Assembly (NCBI RefSeq): GCF_900129775.1
Contig: NZ_FQWV01000001.1
Coordinates: forward strand, 143,619-207,618
Length of the DNA: 64,000 bases
Origin: Halobaculum gomorrense
Lineage (GTDB): Archaea; Halobacteriota; Halobacteria; Halobacteriales; Haloferacaceae
Direction: 5' to 3'
This document shows, piece after piece, positions 1 to 7,924 of the stretch (its first letter is position 1; each line of letters opens with the position of its first letter). The translations under genes were made by a program, and so were the position numbers. The notes beneath the pieces are model-generated. The model saw nothing but the letters and a program-made list of their open reading frames with translations. It was not told the DNA's origin and did no database searches.

Positions 1-2
1 CC

Positions 3-170
3 AAAGGCGGCCCGGTGAACTACACCACGTTCCTCGGCGTCGCCATCTTCAAACAGGCGTTCATCAACTGGAGCATGGGGCGGGCGGCCGCGCTCGGCAT
101 GATCTTCGCCGTGATGGTCGTCCCACTGATCCTGATTTGGGTGAAGACCGAGACGGAGGACTTCTCATGA
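3..170 (+). CDS. Sugar-type ABC transporter permease, C-terminal end (partial)
   Basis: The frame is open from the window edge and encodes the last 55 residues of a membrane protein, ending in a hydrophobic segment (about residues 27-48, rich in Ala, Met, Val, Leu and Ile) followed by a short charged tail (KTETEDFS). The stop codon overlaps the ATG of the next permease in an ATGA junction, so the two are surely translated together. By position it is the MalF/UgpA-like permease partner of the next gene. The EAA loop and the start lie outside the window, so the substrate cannot be judged. Confidence 0.8.
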   Translation, partial: KGGPVNYTTFLGVAIFKQAFINWSMGRAAALGMIFAVMVVPLILIWVKTETEDFS

Positions 171-1126
171 ACGACGAATCTATACAGACCGGCGACACGA
201 CGACGCGCGCAGACGGGGGAACGCCCGCTGTCGACAGACGGGAGTTCGACTTCGAGTCCTCTGAGAATGGACTCAACTGGGAACAGCACATCAAGCCTGT
301 GGCGAAGTATGTCTCGCTCGCGGTGCTGGTGGCTGTGATGCTGTTCCCGGTGTATTACGCCTTCGCGAACAGCCTGAAGACGCCCGAACAGATCTTCACG
401 TCGCCGCTCGGCATTCCGTGGGTCACGTTCGACCCGGCGGCGTGGTCGGAGATGGCGTGGAACACGATGTGGGAGGCGTTCCCGTTCGTGGAGTACACGC
501 TTGCGACGTTCATCGTGAGCGTTGGCACGGCAGGGCTCGCGACCGTCTCGGCGGTGTTCGCGGCGTACGCGTTCGCCCGACTCGATTTCCCGCTGAAGAA
601 CACGCTGTTCGTGCTGAGCGTCGCCGGGTTCCTCTTCCCGGTTGTGCTGCTCGCGATCCCGATCTTCGTGCTGATGCAGCAGCTCGGGCTGTTGAATACG
701 TATCTCGGGATGATCCTCGCGTTCACCGCGTTCACACTGCCGTACAACGTCTGGCTGCTGCGCGGCTTCTTCGAGGACCTGCCGGACAACCTCGAGGAGT
801 CCGCCCGCGTCGACGGCTGCACGCAGATCGGCGCGTTCTTCCGCGTGATCCTGCCGCTCTCGCGGCCTGCGCTCGCGTCGGTGTTCCTGCTTGCGTTCCT
901 GCTCGCCTGGCACAACTACGTCATGGCGTTCATCATCGGTAGCGACGAGCTCCACACGACGCTCGCGCCCGCGCTGATCGAACTGAAGGGGACGTTCTTC
1001 GTCGCCAACTTCCACTACATCATGGCGGCGACCTTCTTGACCATGCTCGTCCCGATGCTGATGTACATGTACCTCCAGAAGTATCTCGTGGAGGGGCTGA
1101 CTAGCGGCGGCGGCGTCAAGGGCTGA
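167..1126 (+). CDS. Carbohydrate ABC transporter permease (MalG/UgpE-like)
   Basis: A 319-residue inner-membrane permease of the binding-protein-dependent sugar importer type. Six hydrophobic segments are visible, and the cytoplasmic EAA loop reads EESARVDGCTQIGAFFRVILPLSRPAL at about residues 212-240, which contacts the ATPase. The ATG at 167 overlaps the upstream permease stop; an in-frame GTG/ATG further upstream lies inside that gene and is not used. The partner binding protein is probably the one encoded at 1820, although a small opposite-strand gene separates them. Substrate is inferred only as a sugar, oligosaccharide or glycerol phosphate from family membership; no ATPase gene is in the window. 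Confidence 0.93.
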   Translation: MNDESIQTGDTTTRADGGTPAVDRREFDFESSENGLNWEQHIKPVAKYVSLAVLVAVMLFPVYYAFANSLKTPEQIFTSPLGIPWVTFDPAAWSEMAWNTMWEAFPFVEYTLATFIVSVGTAGLATVSAVFAAYAFARLDFPLKNTLFVLSVAGFLFPVVLLAIPIFVLMQQLGLLNTYLGMILAFTAFTLPYNVWLLRGFFEDLPDNLEESARVDGCTQIGAFFRVILPLSRPALASVFLLAFLLAWHNYVMAFIIGSDELHTTLAPALIELKGTFFVANFHYIMAATFLTMLVPMLMYMYLQKYLVEGLTSGGGVKG

Positions 1127-1343
1127 CTCCGCGCCCCGCCCGGGATCGGCCCGGACGGTTCGGTTCCGTTTCTCTGTTCTGTCGTTCAGTTCGTCCGACA
1201 AGCCACCGGCGTCGACTCCAACGTGAGGACGGACGAGCACGACTGGACGGGAGACGACCGGGCGCGACCACCGACCAGTCGCGACGGTCGCGGTCGGTGG
1301 ACCCGTCGGTCAGGCGATGGCGAACGCGGAGAAGGGAGCGCGG

Positions 1344-1664
1344 TTATTCGCCGACGTCGACCGTCCACTCTTGGGTCTGGTCGACCTCCTCGGTACGGTG
1401 GGCCTCGATCTTGTCGCCAACTTTCGAGGCGAGGTAGCCGAGCACGAGGATCACGATCGCGGCGACGAACAGGCCGCTGTTGGCCGCCGGCTCGTCCGCG
1501 ATGGCGAACCACGGGTAGATAGCGGTGCCCGAGAGCTTCCAGTCGGCGTAGAGTCCGCCGAGAAAGTGCAGGCCGGCGAGTGCGTACAGACCGGTCGAGA
1601 TCTGAGCGAAATAATCTGGCAGCTCCCGTTCGCCGACTCCCCTCACGGCTGTCTGATTGGACAT
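1344..1664 (-). CDS. Small membrane protein of unknown function
   Basis: A protein of 106 residues starting MSNQTAVRG; longer starts upstream lack coding character. Two membrane segments are visible (about residues 25-45, STGLYALAGLHFLGGLYADW region, and about 60-80, LFVAAIVILVLGYLAS), with a short extracytoplasmic or cytoplasmic loop and an acidic C-terminus. It lies on the strand opposite to the ABC importer genes that flank it, between permease and binding protein. I recognise no family. A role with the importer is possible only from position. Confidence 0.6.
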   Translation of the reverse strand: MSNQTAVRGVGERELPDYFAQISTGLYALAGLHFLGGLYADWKLSGTAIYPWFAIADEPAANSGLFVAAIVILVLGYLASKVGDKIEAHRTEEVDQTQEWTVDVGE

Positions 1665-1779
1665 GTGACGGGGTATCATACGCCCCCCGATTAAGCCTTG
1701 CGCTCGCAGCGACGCCCGCACGACGCGCGTGTACGGCTCAGACCCCCGGCTAAGCCAGAGGAACTGCCGACGGGGAAAC

Positions 1780-1790
1780 TTATATATAAT
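1780..1790 (+). promoter_or_regulatory. TATA box of the binding-protein gene
   Basis: An AT-rich run (TTATATATAAT) in otherwise GC-rich DNA, centred about 35 bases before the ATG at 1820. This matches the usual archaeal TATA position and predicts a short 5' leader of roughly 10 bases. It indicates the binding protein has its own promoter apart from the permease transcript. Confidence 0.75.
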
Positions 1791-1819
1791 ACGGCTCGGA
1801 ACGCGTTCGGTGTTAGCCT

Positions 1820-3307
1820 ATGACAGGCTCAAACGGACGCGGTGACGGTAGCATCGATCGGCGCACAGTTCTCAAAGGGCTGGGTGCAGGCGCAACGGCG
1901 ACCGCGATGGCAGGCTGTACCGGCGACGGTGGCGGCGGCGATGGTGGCGATGGCGGCGGTGGTGGCGATGGCGGCGGCGGCGGTGGCGGCGCCACCAAGG
2001 GCGACACCTCGAAGCCGACGCTCAACATGTGGCTCGGGTACTACACGGAGGGTGAAGTCAAACGTGAGTACACCGACCAGGTCATGAAGCAGTTCGAGCA
2101 GAAGACCGGTATCACGGTCAACATCCAAGGCGTCCCCTACGCCGACATGGTCACGAAGTTCCGGGCGGCCCGCGCCGCCGGGGACCTCCCGGACCTGATC
2201 GAGGTGATGACGAACCCCGGCGTGATCGCTGGCGGCGGCGCCCGACCGGTCAACGACCTGTTCAAGTCGATGGAGCTGTCGGACGTCGTTTCACAGTCGG
2301 TGATGAACCCCCACTACGTGTGGGGGAAGCAGGCGACCGGCAAGGACGGCGCACTCGTGACCATTCCACTGGGGGTACGGCCGTACCTCACCTGCTGGCG
2401 AACCGACTGGCTCGAACAGGCAGGCATCCCCAAAGAGCAGGTGAACTACAAGGCGGGCCAGCTCTCCTACCAGGATGACCTCCCGGGGATCTATCAGAAG
2501 CTCATGGACACGGAGCTGGGCCAGCAGAAGGGGTACTTCCCCGACGCGACCGGGATGAAACAGACCGACGAGGAGTACCTCTCGAACTACATCCCGCAGT
2601 TCGGCGGATCCCTCACGGGCGTCGTCACCGAGGACGGTAGCGAGGCCGCCATCGACACCAAGGAGGCCCGCGCAGCCATCAGCATGCAAAAGGAGTTCAT
2701 CGAGAAGGGATACTTCGACGCGAACGCCATCAGCATGGGCGACGAGGAGGCGACGACCAAACACTGGGCCGGGAAGATCGCCGTCAACCACGTCCAGGAC
2801 TCGACGGACCTGTGGGCCGGCTACCTCTCGAACAAGCCCGAGATGATGAAGAACGGCGGGTTCACGTGGGGGCTGCCGTACACGGGCGGGGCCGACGCCG
2901 GCCTCTCGTGGCTCCCGGCTATCGCCTTCGTCGACGGGCAGTTCAAAGATCAGGCGAAGCTCGACGCCGCCGGGAAGCTGCTGGACTTCTGGGTCGCTGA
3001 CAAGGACCGCGCGGTGCAGAACTCCAAGAAGCTCGGGTTCGTCCCGCCGACGCCCGACGCGATCAAGAAGCGGGACTTCTACTCGAAGACCGACTACCAC
3101 AAGGAGTTCTGGCAGGGCGCCGCCCTGAAGACCGTCGAGGAGGTCTCGCCGTCGACCATCCCCGCCGTGCCGGGTAACACGGCGATCACCTACAAGATCC
3201 CCAACAAGATGCATCAGCGCATCATGAGCCAGGGGATGAGCGTGAAGGAAGCAACCTCGAAGGCCGCCACCGAGATCAACGAGGTCCTGAAGCGGAAGCG
3301 GAGCTAA
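1820..3307 (+). CDS. Sugar-type ABC transporter substrate-binding lipoprotein
   Basis: A 495-residue secreted binding protein. The N-terminus has a twin-arginine signal (DRRTVLKGLGAG, about residues 13-24) and a lipobox ending in AGC at residue 32, so it should be exported folded and lipid-anchored. A glycine/aspartate-rich linker of about 30 residues follows, then a family 1 extracellular solute-binding fold (for example NMWLGYYTEGEVKREYTDQ near residue 70 and GITVNIQGVPYADMVTKF). It most likely delivers substrate to the permeases at 3-1126. The length agrees with haloarchaeal sugar-binding lipoproteins. The ligand cannot be read from the sequence. Confidence 0.93.
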   Translation: MTGSNGRGDGSIDRRTVLKGLGAGATATAMAGCTGDGGGGDGGDGGGGGDGGGGGGGATKGDTSKPTLNMWLGYYTEGEVKREYTDQVMKQFEQKTGITVNIQGVPYADMVTKFRAARAAGDLPDLIEVMTNPGVIAGGGARPVNDLFKSMELSDVVSQSVMNPHYVWGKQATGKDGALVTIPLGVRPYLTCWRTDWLEQAGIPKEQVNYKAGQLSYQDDLPGIYQKLMDTELGQQKGYFPDATGMKQTDEEYLSNYIPQFGGSLTGVVTEDGSEAAIDTKEARAAISMQKEFIEKGYFDANAISMGDEEATTKHWAGKIAVNHVQDSTDLWAGYLSNKPEMMKNGGFTWGLPYTGGADAGLSWLPAIAFVDGQFKDQAKLDAAGKLLDFWVADKDRAVQNSKKLGFVPPTPDAIKKRDFYSKTDYHKEFWQGAALKTVEEVSPSTIPAVPGNTAITYKIPNKMHQRIMSQGMSVKEATSKAATEINEVLKRKRS

Positions 3308-3429
3308 GACGGTCGATCCGCCCGCCTCCGTGCGGGCTCGTTCGCGTTCGTCCGGTCACAACCGGCGATCAAGGAAGCCGAAACCGACCGAGTTCAGAAC
3401 GGTTCGCGGTTTTTGCGGTGTTGCGGAAA

Positions 3430-3755
3430 ATCGAGGAGAAAGCCCCGTGCTTTAGCGCAGGGATGAATCCGACAAGCCCTCCACAACCAATGTGAACAAG
3501 TAGCCCGGCGTCGTATTGTGCGGTAAGACAACTCGCGTAAACTCTCAATCGGAAGAATCGGGGTCGCTTCCCGCTGATACGGACGGTTTCACGTCCACCA
3601 CGGGCAACCCCGGTGGGGAGTACGTGGTTGAGGTTCATCCGCCGTCCTCACAGTACCCCTACCCGTCACTGGAGACGGTCGGAGTTGCCTTCGGGGTAGC
3701 GTTGGACAGCCGGACGCCCCACGGTGAATCCTCGCGCTTCAGCGCGGGGAGGATG
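3430..3755 (+). mobile_element. Eroded IS200/IS605-type element, TnpB 3' end and right-end hairpin
   Basis: No intact gene is present. A frame from about 3540 reads SEESGSLPADTDGF, which resembles the ALPVDT-type C-terminus of haloarchaeal TnpB proteins. At 3726-3755 lies GAATCCTCGCGC followed by TTCAGCGCGGGGAGG, a hairpin-forming end of the kind that closes these elements and, in TnpB systems, forms the guide-RNA scaffold. A related stretch (GCCCCGTGC TTTAGCGCAGGG) occurs near 3443. The remainder is degenerate. I infer a decayed element whose transposase is lost. This accounts for most of the 450-base gap between genes. Confidence 0.55.
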
Positions 3756-5561
3756 TCAATTCTCCTCAGAGCGGAACGACTCGTGCCCGCACAGCCGTTC
3801 GGTCGGGTACCGCCCGTCGGCGGGCGTCCCGACCGCGAGCACGCGGGCCTCAGTCTCGGCGACGTTATGGAGGAGATGCGGGGCACCGGGGTCGAACGCG
3901 GCGGCCTCGTCGGCGGCGAGCGTCTCCCCGCCGTCTTCGGTCTCGACGGCGATCTCACCCGAGAGGACGTAGTACAGCTCCGTCTGTGTGGGGTGTCTGT
4001 GGTAGGCGTTCCCCGAGAGCCGCTCGCCCGGCGCGAGCGTCACAATGTTCACGTTCACGCCGTCGACACCGAGCGCCGTCGAGAGGTCCCGCCGCGTCCC
4101 GGGCTTGCCCTCGACCGCGTCGAGGTCGTCCGCGCTCGCGAGTCGGTAGCCGGCGTCGGGCGCGACGCCCCGCAGGAGCGTCGAGAGCGCGTCCTCGCCG
4201 GCGCGCAGCGCCGCCGCGCTCGGCGACTCGGTCAGCCCCTCGACCGCCTCGGCGACGGCGTCGACAGCCTCGGGGGACAGCACCGCCCGTGCGCACTTGT
4301 CGTACTTCTCGCGGAGACGCTCCGGTAAAACGGGGTTGTCCGGCCCGCCCGGGGCGTGCGGCTCCTCGGCCACGTGGGTCTCGCCGTCGACGGTCTCGAC
4401 GCGGACGCGGGCGCCGTAGCCCGCGAAGTCGCCGCCGAGGGCGTTCTCCTCGAAGTCCCGCTCGACGAGGTCCATGGCGGCGCGCGTCTCCGGCGCCCGG
4501 ACGTACCCGTCGGTGAACTCGCGGACGCCAGCGTCGCCCTCGCGCAGCACCGCCGCGAGGCAGAACTCGATCGAGAACTTCGCCTCCAGCTCGGTGTCGG
4601 CGTCCGCGTGGATGAGCATCTCGTCTGCCGCCTCGTCGAGGGTGACGACGACCCGCTCGACCGTCTCGGGTGTGAGGTCGTGCTCGGCGACGAGGTCGCG
4701 CATCCCGTCCATCGCGGCGTGGGTGATGACCCCCGAGGGGTACGGCTTGAAGCCGATGTCCGTGACGGCCCACGTCTCGCCGAGCCCCTCGGTCACCGCG
4801 GTCGGGTCGTAGCCGTCGTCGCCGACGGTCATCACCGCCCCGTAGCCGATGTCCCCCTCGAGCACGTCCGGGTCGGCGGTAAGCCCCTCCTCGGCGAGGC
4901 GGGCGGCGCGGACGCCGACGGCGGCCGCGTGGCCGGCGTGGAGCGGTTTCGTGCCCGTCCCGAAGTTCGTCTTCAGCGCCGACGAGCAGGAGGCAACGAC
5001 GCCGAAGGCTCGCCTGGTCGTCTCGGCGTCGAGGTCGAGCACCGAGGCGGCCGCCGCGGCGGCACCGAACGCACCGACAGTTCCGGTAGCGTGCCAGCCG
5101 TTGTCGTAGTGGCTGGGGTAGGTCGCGTGGCCGACCCGGAAGGCCGCCTCACAGCCCGCAACGTACGCCGCGAGTACGTCCCGGCCGGTCACCTCCGGCG
5201 TCATCGACTCCTCACGGCGGGCCTGCGAAGCCGCGAGTGTGGCCGCGAACACGGGTGAAGTCGGGTGGATCACGATCGAGTCGAACGTGTCGTCGTAGTC
5301 GACTGCGTGGCCGAACGCGCCGTTCGCGAGCGCCGCGCCCGTCGGTGTCGTCGTGCCCCGACCGAACGCGGTGGCGGGTCCGCGACCGAACGCGCGGTCG
5401 GCGTACCGCCAGACCCGCTCGCCCACCTCGTGGGCCGACCCGTACAGCGCGACGCCGACGTAGTCGCGGATCGCGAGGGTCGCGTCCGCGACGACATCGT
5501 CGGGCACATCGTCGAGCGCGAGTTGCGAGACGAACGACGCGAGTGTGGCTGTCTCTCCCAT
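3756..5561 (-). CDS. MmgE/PrpD family protein fused to a C-terminal cupin domain
   Basis: A 601-residue protein. Residues 1 to about 455 form an MmgE/PrpD domain (the family of 2-methylcitrate dehydratase, cis-aconitate decarboxylase and related dehydratases), with the typical DYDDTF motif near residue 90 and the KPYPSG motif near 273. Residues from about 490 are a cupin, with metal-ligand pattern HRHPTQTELYYVLSGE and a final PHLLHN. PrpD proteins usually end near 450-490 residues, so the cupin is an added domain. It is probably a cytosolic acid dehydratase or decarboxylase of unknown substrate. The next genes, including a second PrpD family protein, suggest organic-acid catabolism. The domain calls are firm; function is not. 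Confidence 0.85.
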   Translation of the reverse strand: MGETATLASFVSQLALDDVPDDVVADATLAIRDYVGVALYGSAHEVGERVWRYADRAFGRGPATAFGRGTTTPTGAALANGAFGHAVDYDDTFDSIVIHPTSPVFAATLAASQARREESMTPEVTGRDVLAAYVAGCEAAFRVGHATYPSHYDNGWHATGTVGAFGAAAAAASVLDLDAETTRRAFGVVASCSSALKTNFGTGTKPLHAGHAAAVGVRAARLAEEGLTADPDVLEGDIGYGAVMTVGDDGYDPTAVTEGLGETWAVTDIGFKPYPSGVITHAAMDGMRDLVAEHDLTPETVERVVVTLDEAADEMLIHADADTELEAKFSIEFCLAAVLREGDAGVREFTDGYVRAPETRAAMDLVERDFEENALGGDFAGYGARVRVETVDGETHVAEEPHAPGGPDNPVLPERLREKYDKCARAVLSPEAVDAVAEAVEGLTESPSAAALRAGEDALSTLLRGVAPDAGYRLASADDLDAVEGKPGTRRDLSTALGVDGVNVNIVTLAPGERLSGNAYHRHPTQTELYYVLSGEIAVETEDGGETLAADEAAAFDPGAPHLLHNVAETEARVLAVGTPADGRYPTERLCGHESFRSEEN

Positions 5562-5725
5562 GGATAGCGGTAGGTGTGAACGAGCGACAAAGGTGTATCG
5601 ACATCGGCGACGTGGACGGCGAGATGGACGAGTGGGAGCCGAGGGAGCGCGCGGGTTCGCCGGCTAGGGTGTCCGGGCGGGGCATCCTCGGACCCCAGAT
5701 TCAAGATGTCACATCGGGAATCCGC

Positions 5726-6631
5726 ATGGAGGCGATCGACTGGTCGACCGACGGCGCGGGCGGGCCCGCGAGCGACCCGGTACGCGTCGGCGACCGGCCG
5801 CGCGTGCTCGTGACGGTGAGCCTGACGCTCGTCGCCACGGTACTGACGTGGTTCAACTACCCGGCGGTGCTGCCGGCGGTCGCCGCCGAGTGGGGGTTGT
5901 CTGGAGTGGCTGCCGGCGCGCTGTTCGCTGCGTTCCAAGCGGGGTACGTCCTCGCCATCGTCCCCGCGGGGCGGCTCGCGGACCGCCTTCCGAGGCGGTG
6001 GGTGATCGCCGCGGGCGCGGTGGGCTCGGCGCTTGCAACCCTCGGGTTCGCGTTGACGGCGACCGGTCCGATCGTCGGGGCGGGGTGGCGGGCGCTCGCG
6101 GGCGCTTGCACCGCGGGTGTGTACGTCCCGGGCATGCGTCTCGTCGCCGACTGGTACCGGGGCGACGACCGGGGGCGCGCGATGGGCGTCTACGTCGGCT
6201 CGTTCTCGGCCGGCAGCGCCGCGGCGTACGTGCTGGGTCCGGCGCTCGCGAACGCCGTCGGCTTTCGGCTCGCGCTCGCGATCACGGGCGCCGGCGGGCT
6301 GATCGCGGGACCGCTTCTGCTCGCGATCACCCGCGAGCACCCGAACGCGACCCAGCCGAGCGGCGGGTTTGACCTCGGCGCGCTGCGACGGCGGACGTAC
6401 GGCTACGCGGTCGGCGTGTACGCGGGGCACAACTGGGAGCTGTTCGCCGTCCGCGCGTGGATCGGCGCCTTCCTCCTGTCGGCGCCGGCGATCGCGGGCC
6501 GGCCGAACGGCGAGACGCTCGCGGGCGCGGTCGCGCTCGGCTTCGCGGTGCTGCTCGGACGGGCGCGCGTGGCCGACGGCGACGCGGCCGACTCCGACGG
6601 GCGCGGCGCAGGTTCCAGACCGGACGGATAG
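5726..6631 (+). CDS. MFS transporter, apparently shortened
   Basis: A 301-residue protein with the N-terminal half of a major facilitator transporter: six membrane segments, the loop motif GRLADRLPRRW after the second segment (about residue 85) and a likely seventh segment around GVYAGHNWELFAVRAWIGAFLL. MFS proteins normally have about 400 residues and 12 segments. Here sequence passes from the eighth segment (LAGAVALGFAVLLG) directly to a hydrophilic tail, so roughly 100 residues are missing, most simply by an in-frame deletion. It may be non-functional. The ATG at 5726 is chosen because coding character begins there; the opposite gene starts at 5561. Confidence 0.7.
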   Translation: MEAIDWSTDGAGGPASDPVRVGDRPRVLVTVSLTLVATVLTWFNYPAVLPAVAAEWGLSGVAAGALFAAFQAGYVLAIVPAGRLADRLPRRWVIAAGAVGSALATLGFALTATGPIVGAGWRALAGACTAGVYVPGMRLVADWYRGDDRGRAMGVYVGSFSAGSAAAYVLGPALANAVGFRLALAITGAGGLIAGPLLLAITREHPNATQPSGGFDLGALRRRTYGYAVGVYAGHNWELFAVRAWIGAFLLSAPAIAGRPNGETLAGAVALGFAVLLGRARVADGDAADSDGRGAGSRPDG

Positions 6632-6670
6632 CCGTTACCGGAACCGTTAGGCTCACCGGCTATGGTATGA

Positions 6671-7756
6671 GTGAGCGTGACACGAGTCGTCGTCTGTTTC
6701 GACGGGCTGGATCCGGCGTACATTGACGCGACAGGAACGCCGGAGTGGGACGACCTCGCAGCGGCGGGCGCCGCCGGCGAGTGCGCCGCGGCGATGCCGA
6801 CGCTGACAAACGTGAACAACGTCGGGTTGGCGACCGCGTCGCCGCCGGCTGACCACGGCATTACGGGGAACACGTACTTCGATCCCGAGACTGGCGAACG
6901 GTCGTACATGCGCACGGCAGACCACCGTCGCGCGGAGACGTGGTTCGCCGCGCGCGAGCGGGCCGGCGAGTCGGTCGCTGCGCTCGTGACGAAGGAGAAG
7001 CTCCGTGGGCTGATCGCGACGGAGGCGTCGACGGCCGCGAGCGCGGAAGCGCCGCCGGCGTGGCTGGAGTCGGCCGTCGGCGAGGCGCCCGACATCTACT
7101 CGGGCGACGCCTCCGCGTGGCTGCTGGATGCCGGCGTGCACGTCCTCCGCGAACACGAGCCGGACTGGCTGTACCTCTCGACGACCGACGTGGTCCCGCA
7201 CAAGCACGCGCCCGGGACGGAGGCGGCCGACGCGTGGGTCCGCGCTCTCGACGACCGACTCGGCCGCCTGGCGGCGGAGTCCGACGCGCTCGTCGCCACG
7301 GCGGACCACGGGATGAACGTGAAGACGCTCTGTGTCGACCCGGAGGCGATCCTCGCGGAACGGGGGGACGACGCCGAGGTGATCCGTCTCATCCGCGACG
7401 CCCACACCTACCACCACCAAAACCTCGGCGGGGCGGCGTACGCGTACGCGACCGGGGAGACGGAGCCCGCAGACCTGCTCGGCCTCGCCGATGTCGACGG
7501 CGTCGAGGCGGTCTTAGAGCGCGCCGAGGCCGCCGAGCGGTTCGACCTCCCGCCGGACCGCATCGGCGACGTGCTCCTGCTCGGCACCGAGACGAGCGTG
7601 TTCGGGCCCGTCGAGGGGGGAGAGGCGACCCACGCCGAGGTGTCGCTGCGCTCGCACGGCTCGACCCACGAGCGGACCGTGCCGTACGTCTCGACGGAGC
7701 AAGGGAGTATCGACAACGGCTACGAGGCGTTCTCGCTGCTCGCGGACGCCGAGTAG
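6671..7756 (+). CDS. Alkaline phosphatase superfamily hydrolase, phosphonoacetate hydrolase-like
   Basis: A 361-residue metallo-hydrolase starting at GTG. Features match the PhnA-type branch of the nucleotide pyrophosphatase/phosphodiesterase group: first metal-ligand Asp in CFDGLDP (residue 11), the nucleophile motif PTLTNVNN with Thr46, then HGITGNTYFD, a metal site STTDVVPHKHAPG near residues 173-185, TADHGMN near 212, and a last His in RSHGSTHE. Phosphonoacetate hydrolase cleaves a C-P bond to give acetate and phosphate using two zinc ions. No other phosphonate genes are nearby, so a phosphodiester or another substrate is equally possible. It may be cytosolic, since no signal peptide is seen. 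Confidence 0.8.
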   Translation: MSVTRVVVCFDGLDPAYIDATGTPEWDDLAAAGAAGECAAAMPTLTNVNNVGLATASPPADHGITGNTYFDPETGERSYMRTADHRRAETWFAARERAGESVAALVTKEKLRGLIATEASTAASAEAPPAWLESAVGEAPDIYSGDASAWLLDAGVHVLREHEPDWLYLSTTDVVPHKHAPGTEAADAWVRALDDRLGRLAAESDALVATADHGMNVKTLCVDPEAILAERGDDAEVIRLIRDAHTYHHQNLGGAAYAYATGETEPADLLGLADVDGVEAVLERAEAAERFDLPPDRIGDVLLLGTETSVFGPVEGGEATHAEVSLRSHGSTHERTVPYVSTEQGSIDNGYEAFSLLADAE

Positions 7757-7924
7757 CGGTCACGGGAGCCCGTCGTCCGACCACGGGACCGTCAGCATGA
7801 GCCCTCGCCGGTGGCGACGGAACGACCCGTCGGTCGACCGTGGAAGCGTATCCACCGCCCGGGAAACGCCGCGCCGTCTGCCGCAGGAGGAACACCTTTG
7901 TACGGTACTCGATAGCACGCACGC

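Noticed and set aside
20..1240. 406-codon minus-strand open frame
   Set aside because: It mirrors the ABC permease and is Arg/Glu/His-rich shadow sequence of a GC-rich gene; the permease on the plus strand has clear motifs.
3523..3530. GTAAGAC heptamer in the IS remnant as a CdrS-type site
   Set aside because: A single copy without palindrome or promoter nearby; chance match is expected in 64 kb.
3516..4328. 270-codon plus-strand frame reading out of the IS remnant
   Set aside because: Only the first part has TnpB-end likeness; the remainder is antisense to the cupin domain of the PrpD-cupin gene.
4356..5258. 300-codon plus-strand frame antisense to PrpD-cupin
   Set aside because: Low-complexity Arg/Val/Asp composition with no motif; the minus-strand gene explains the region.
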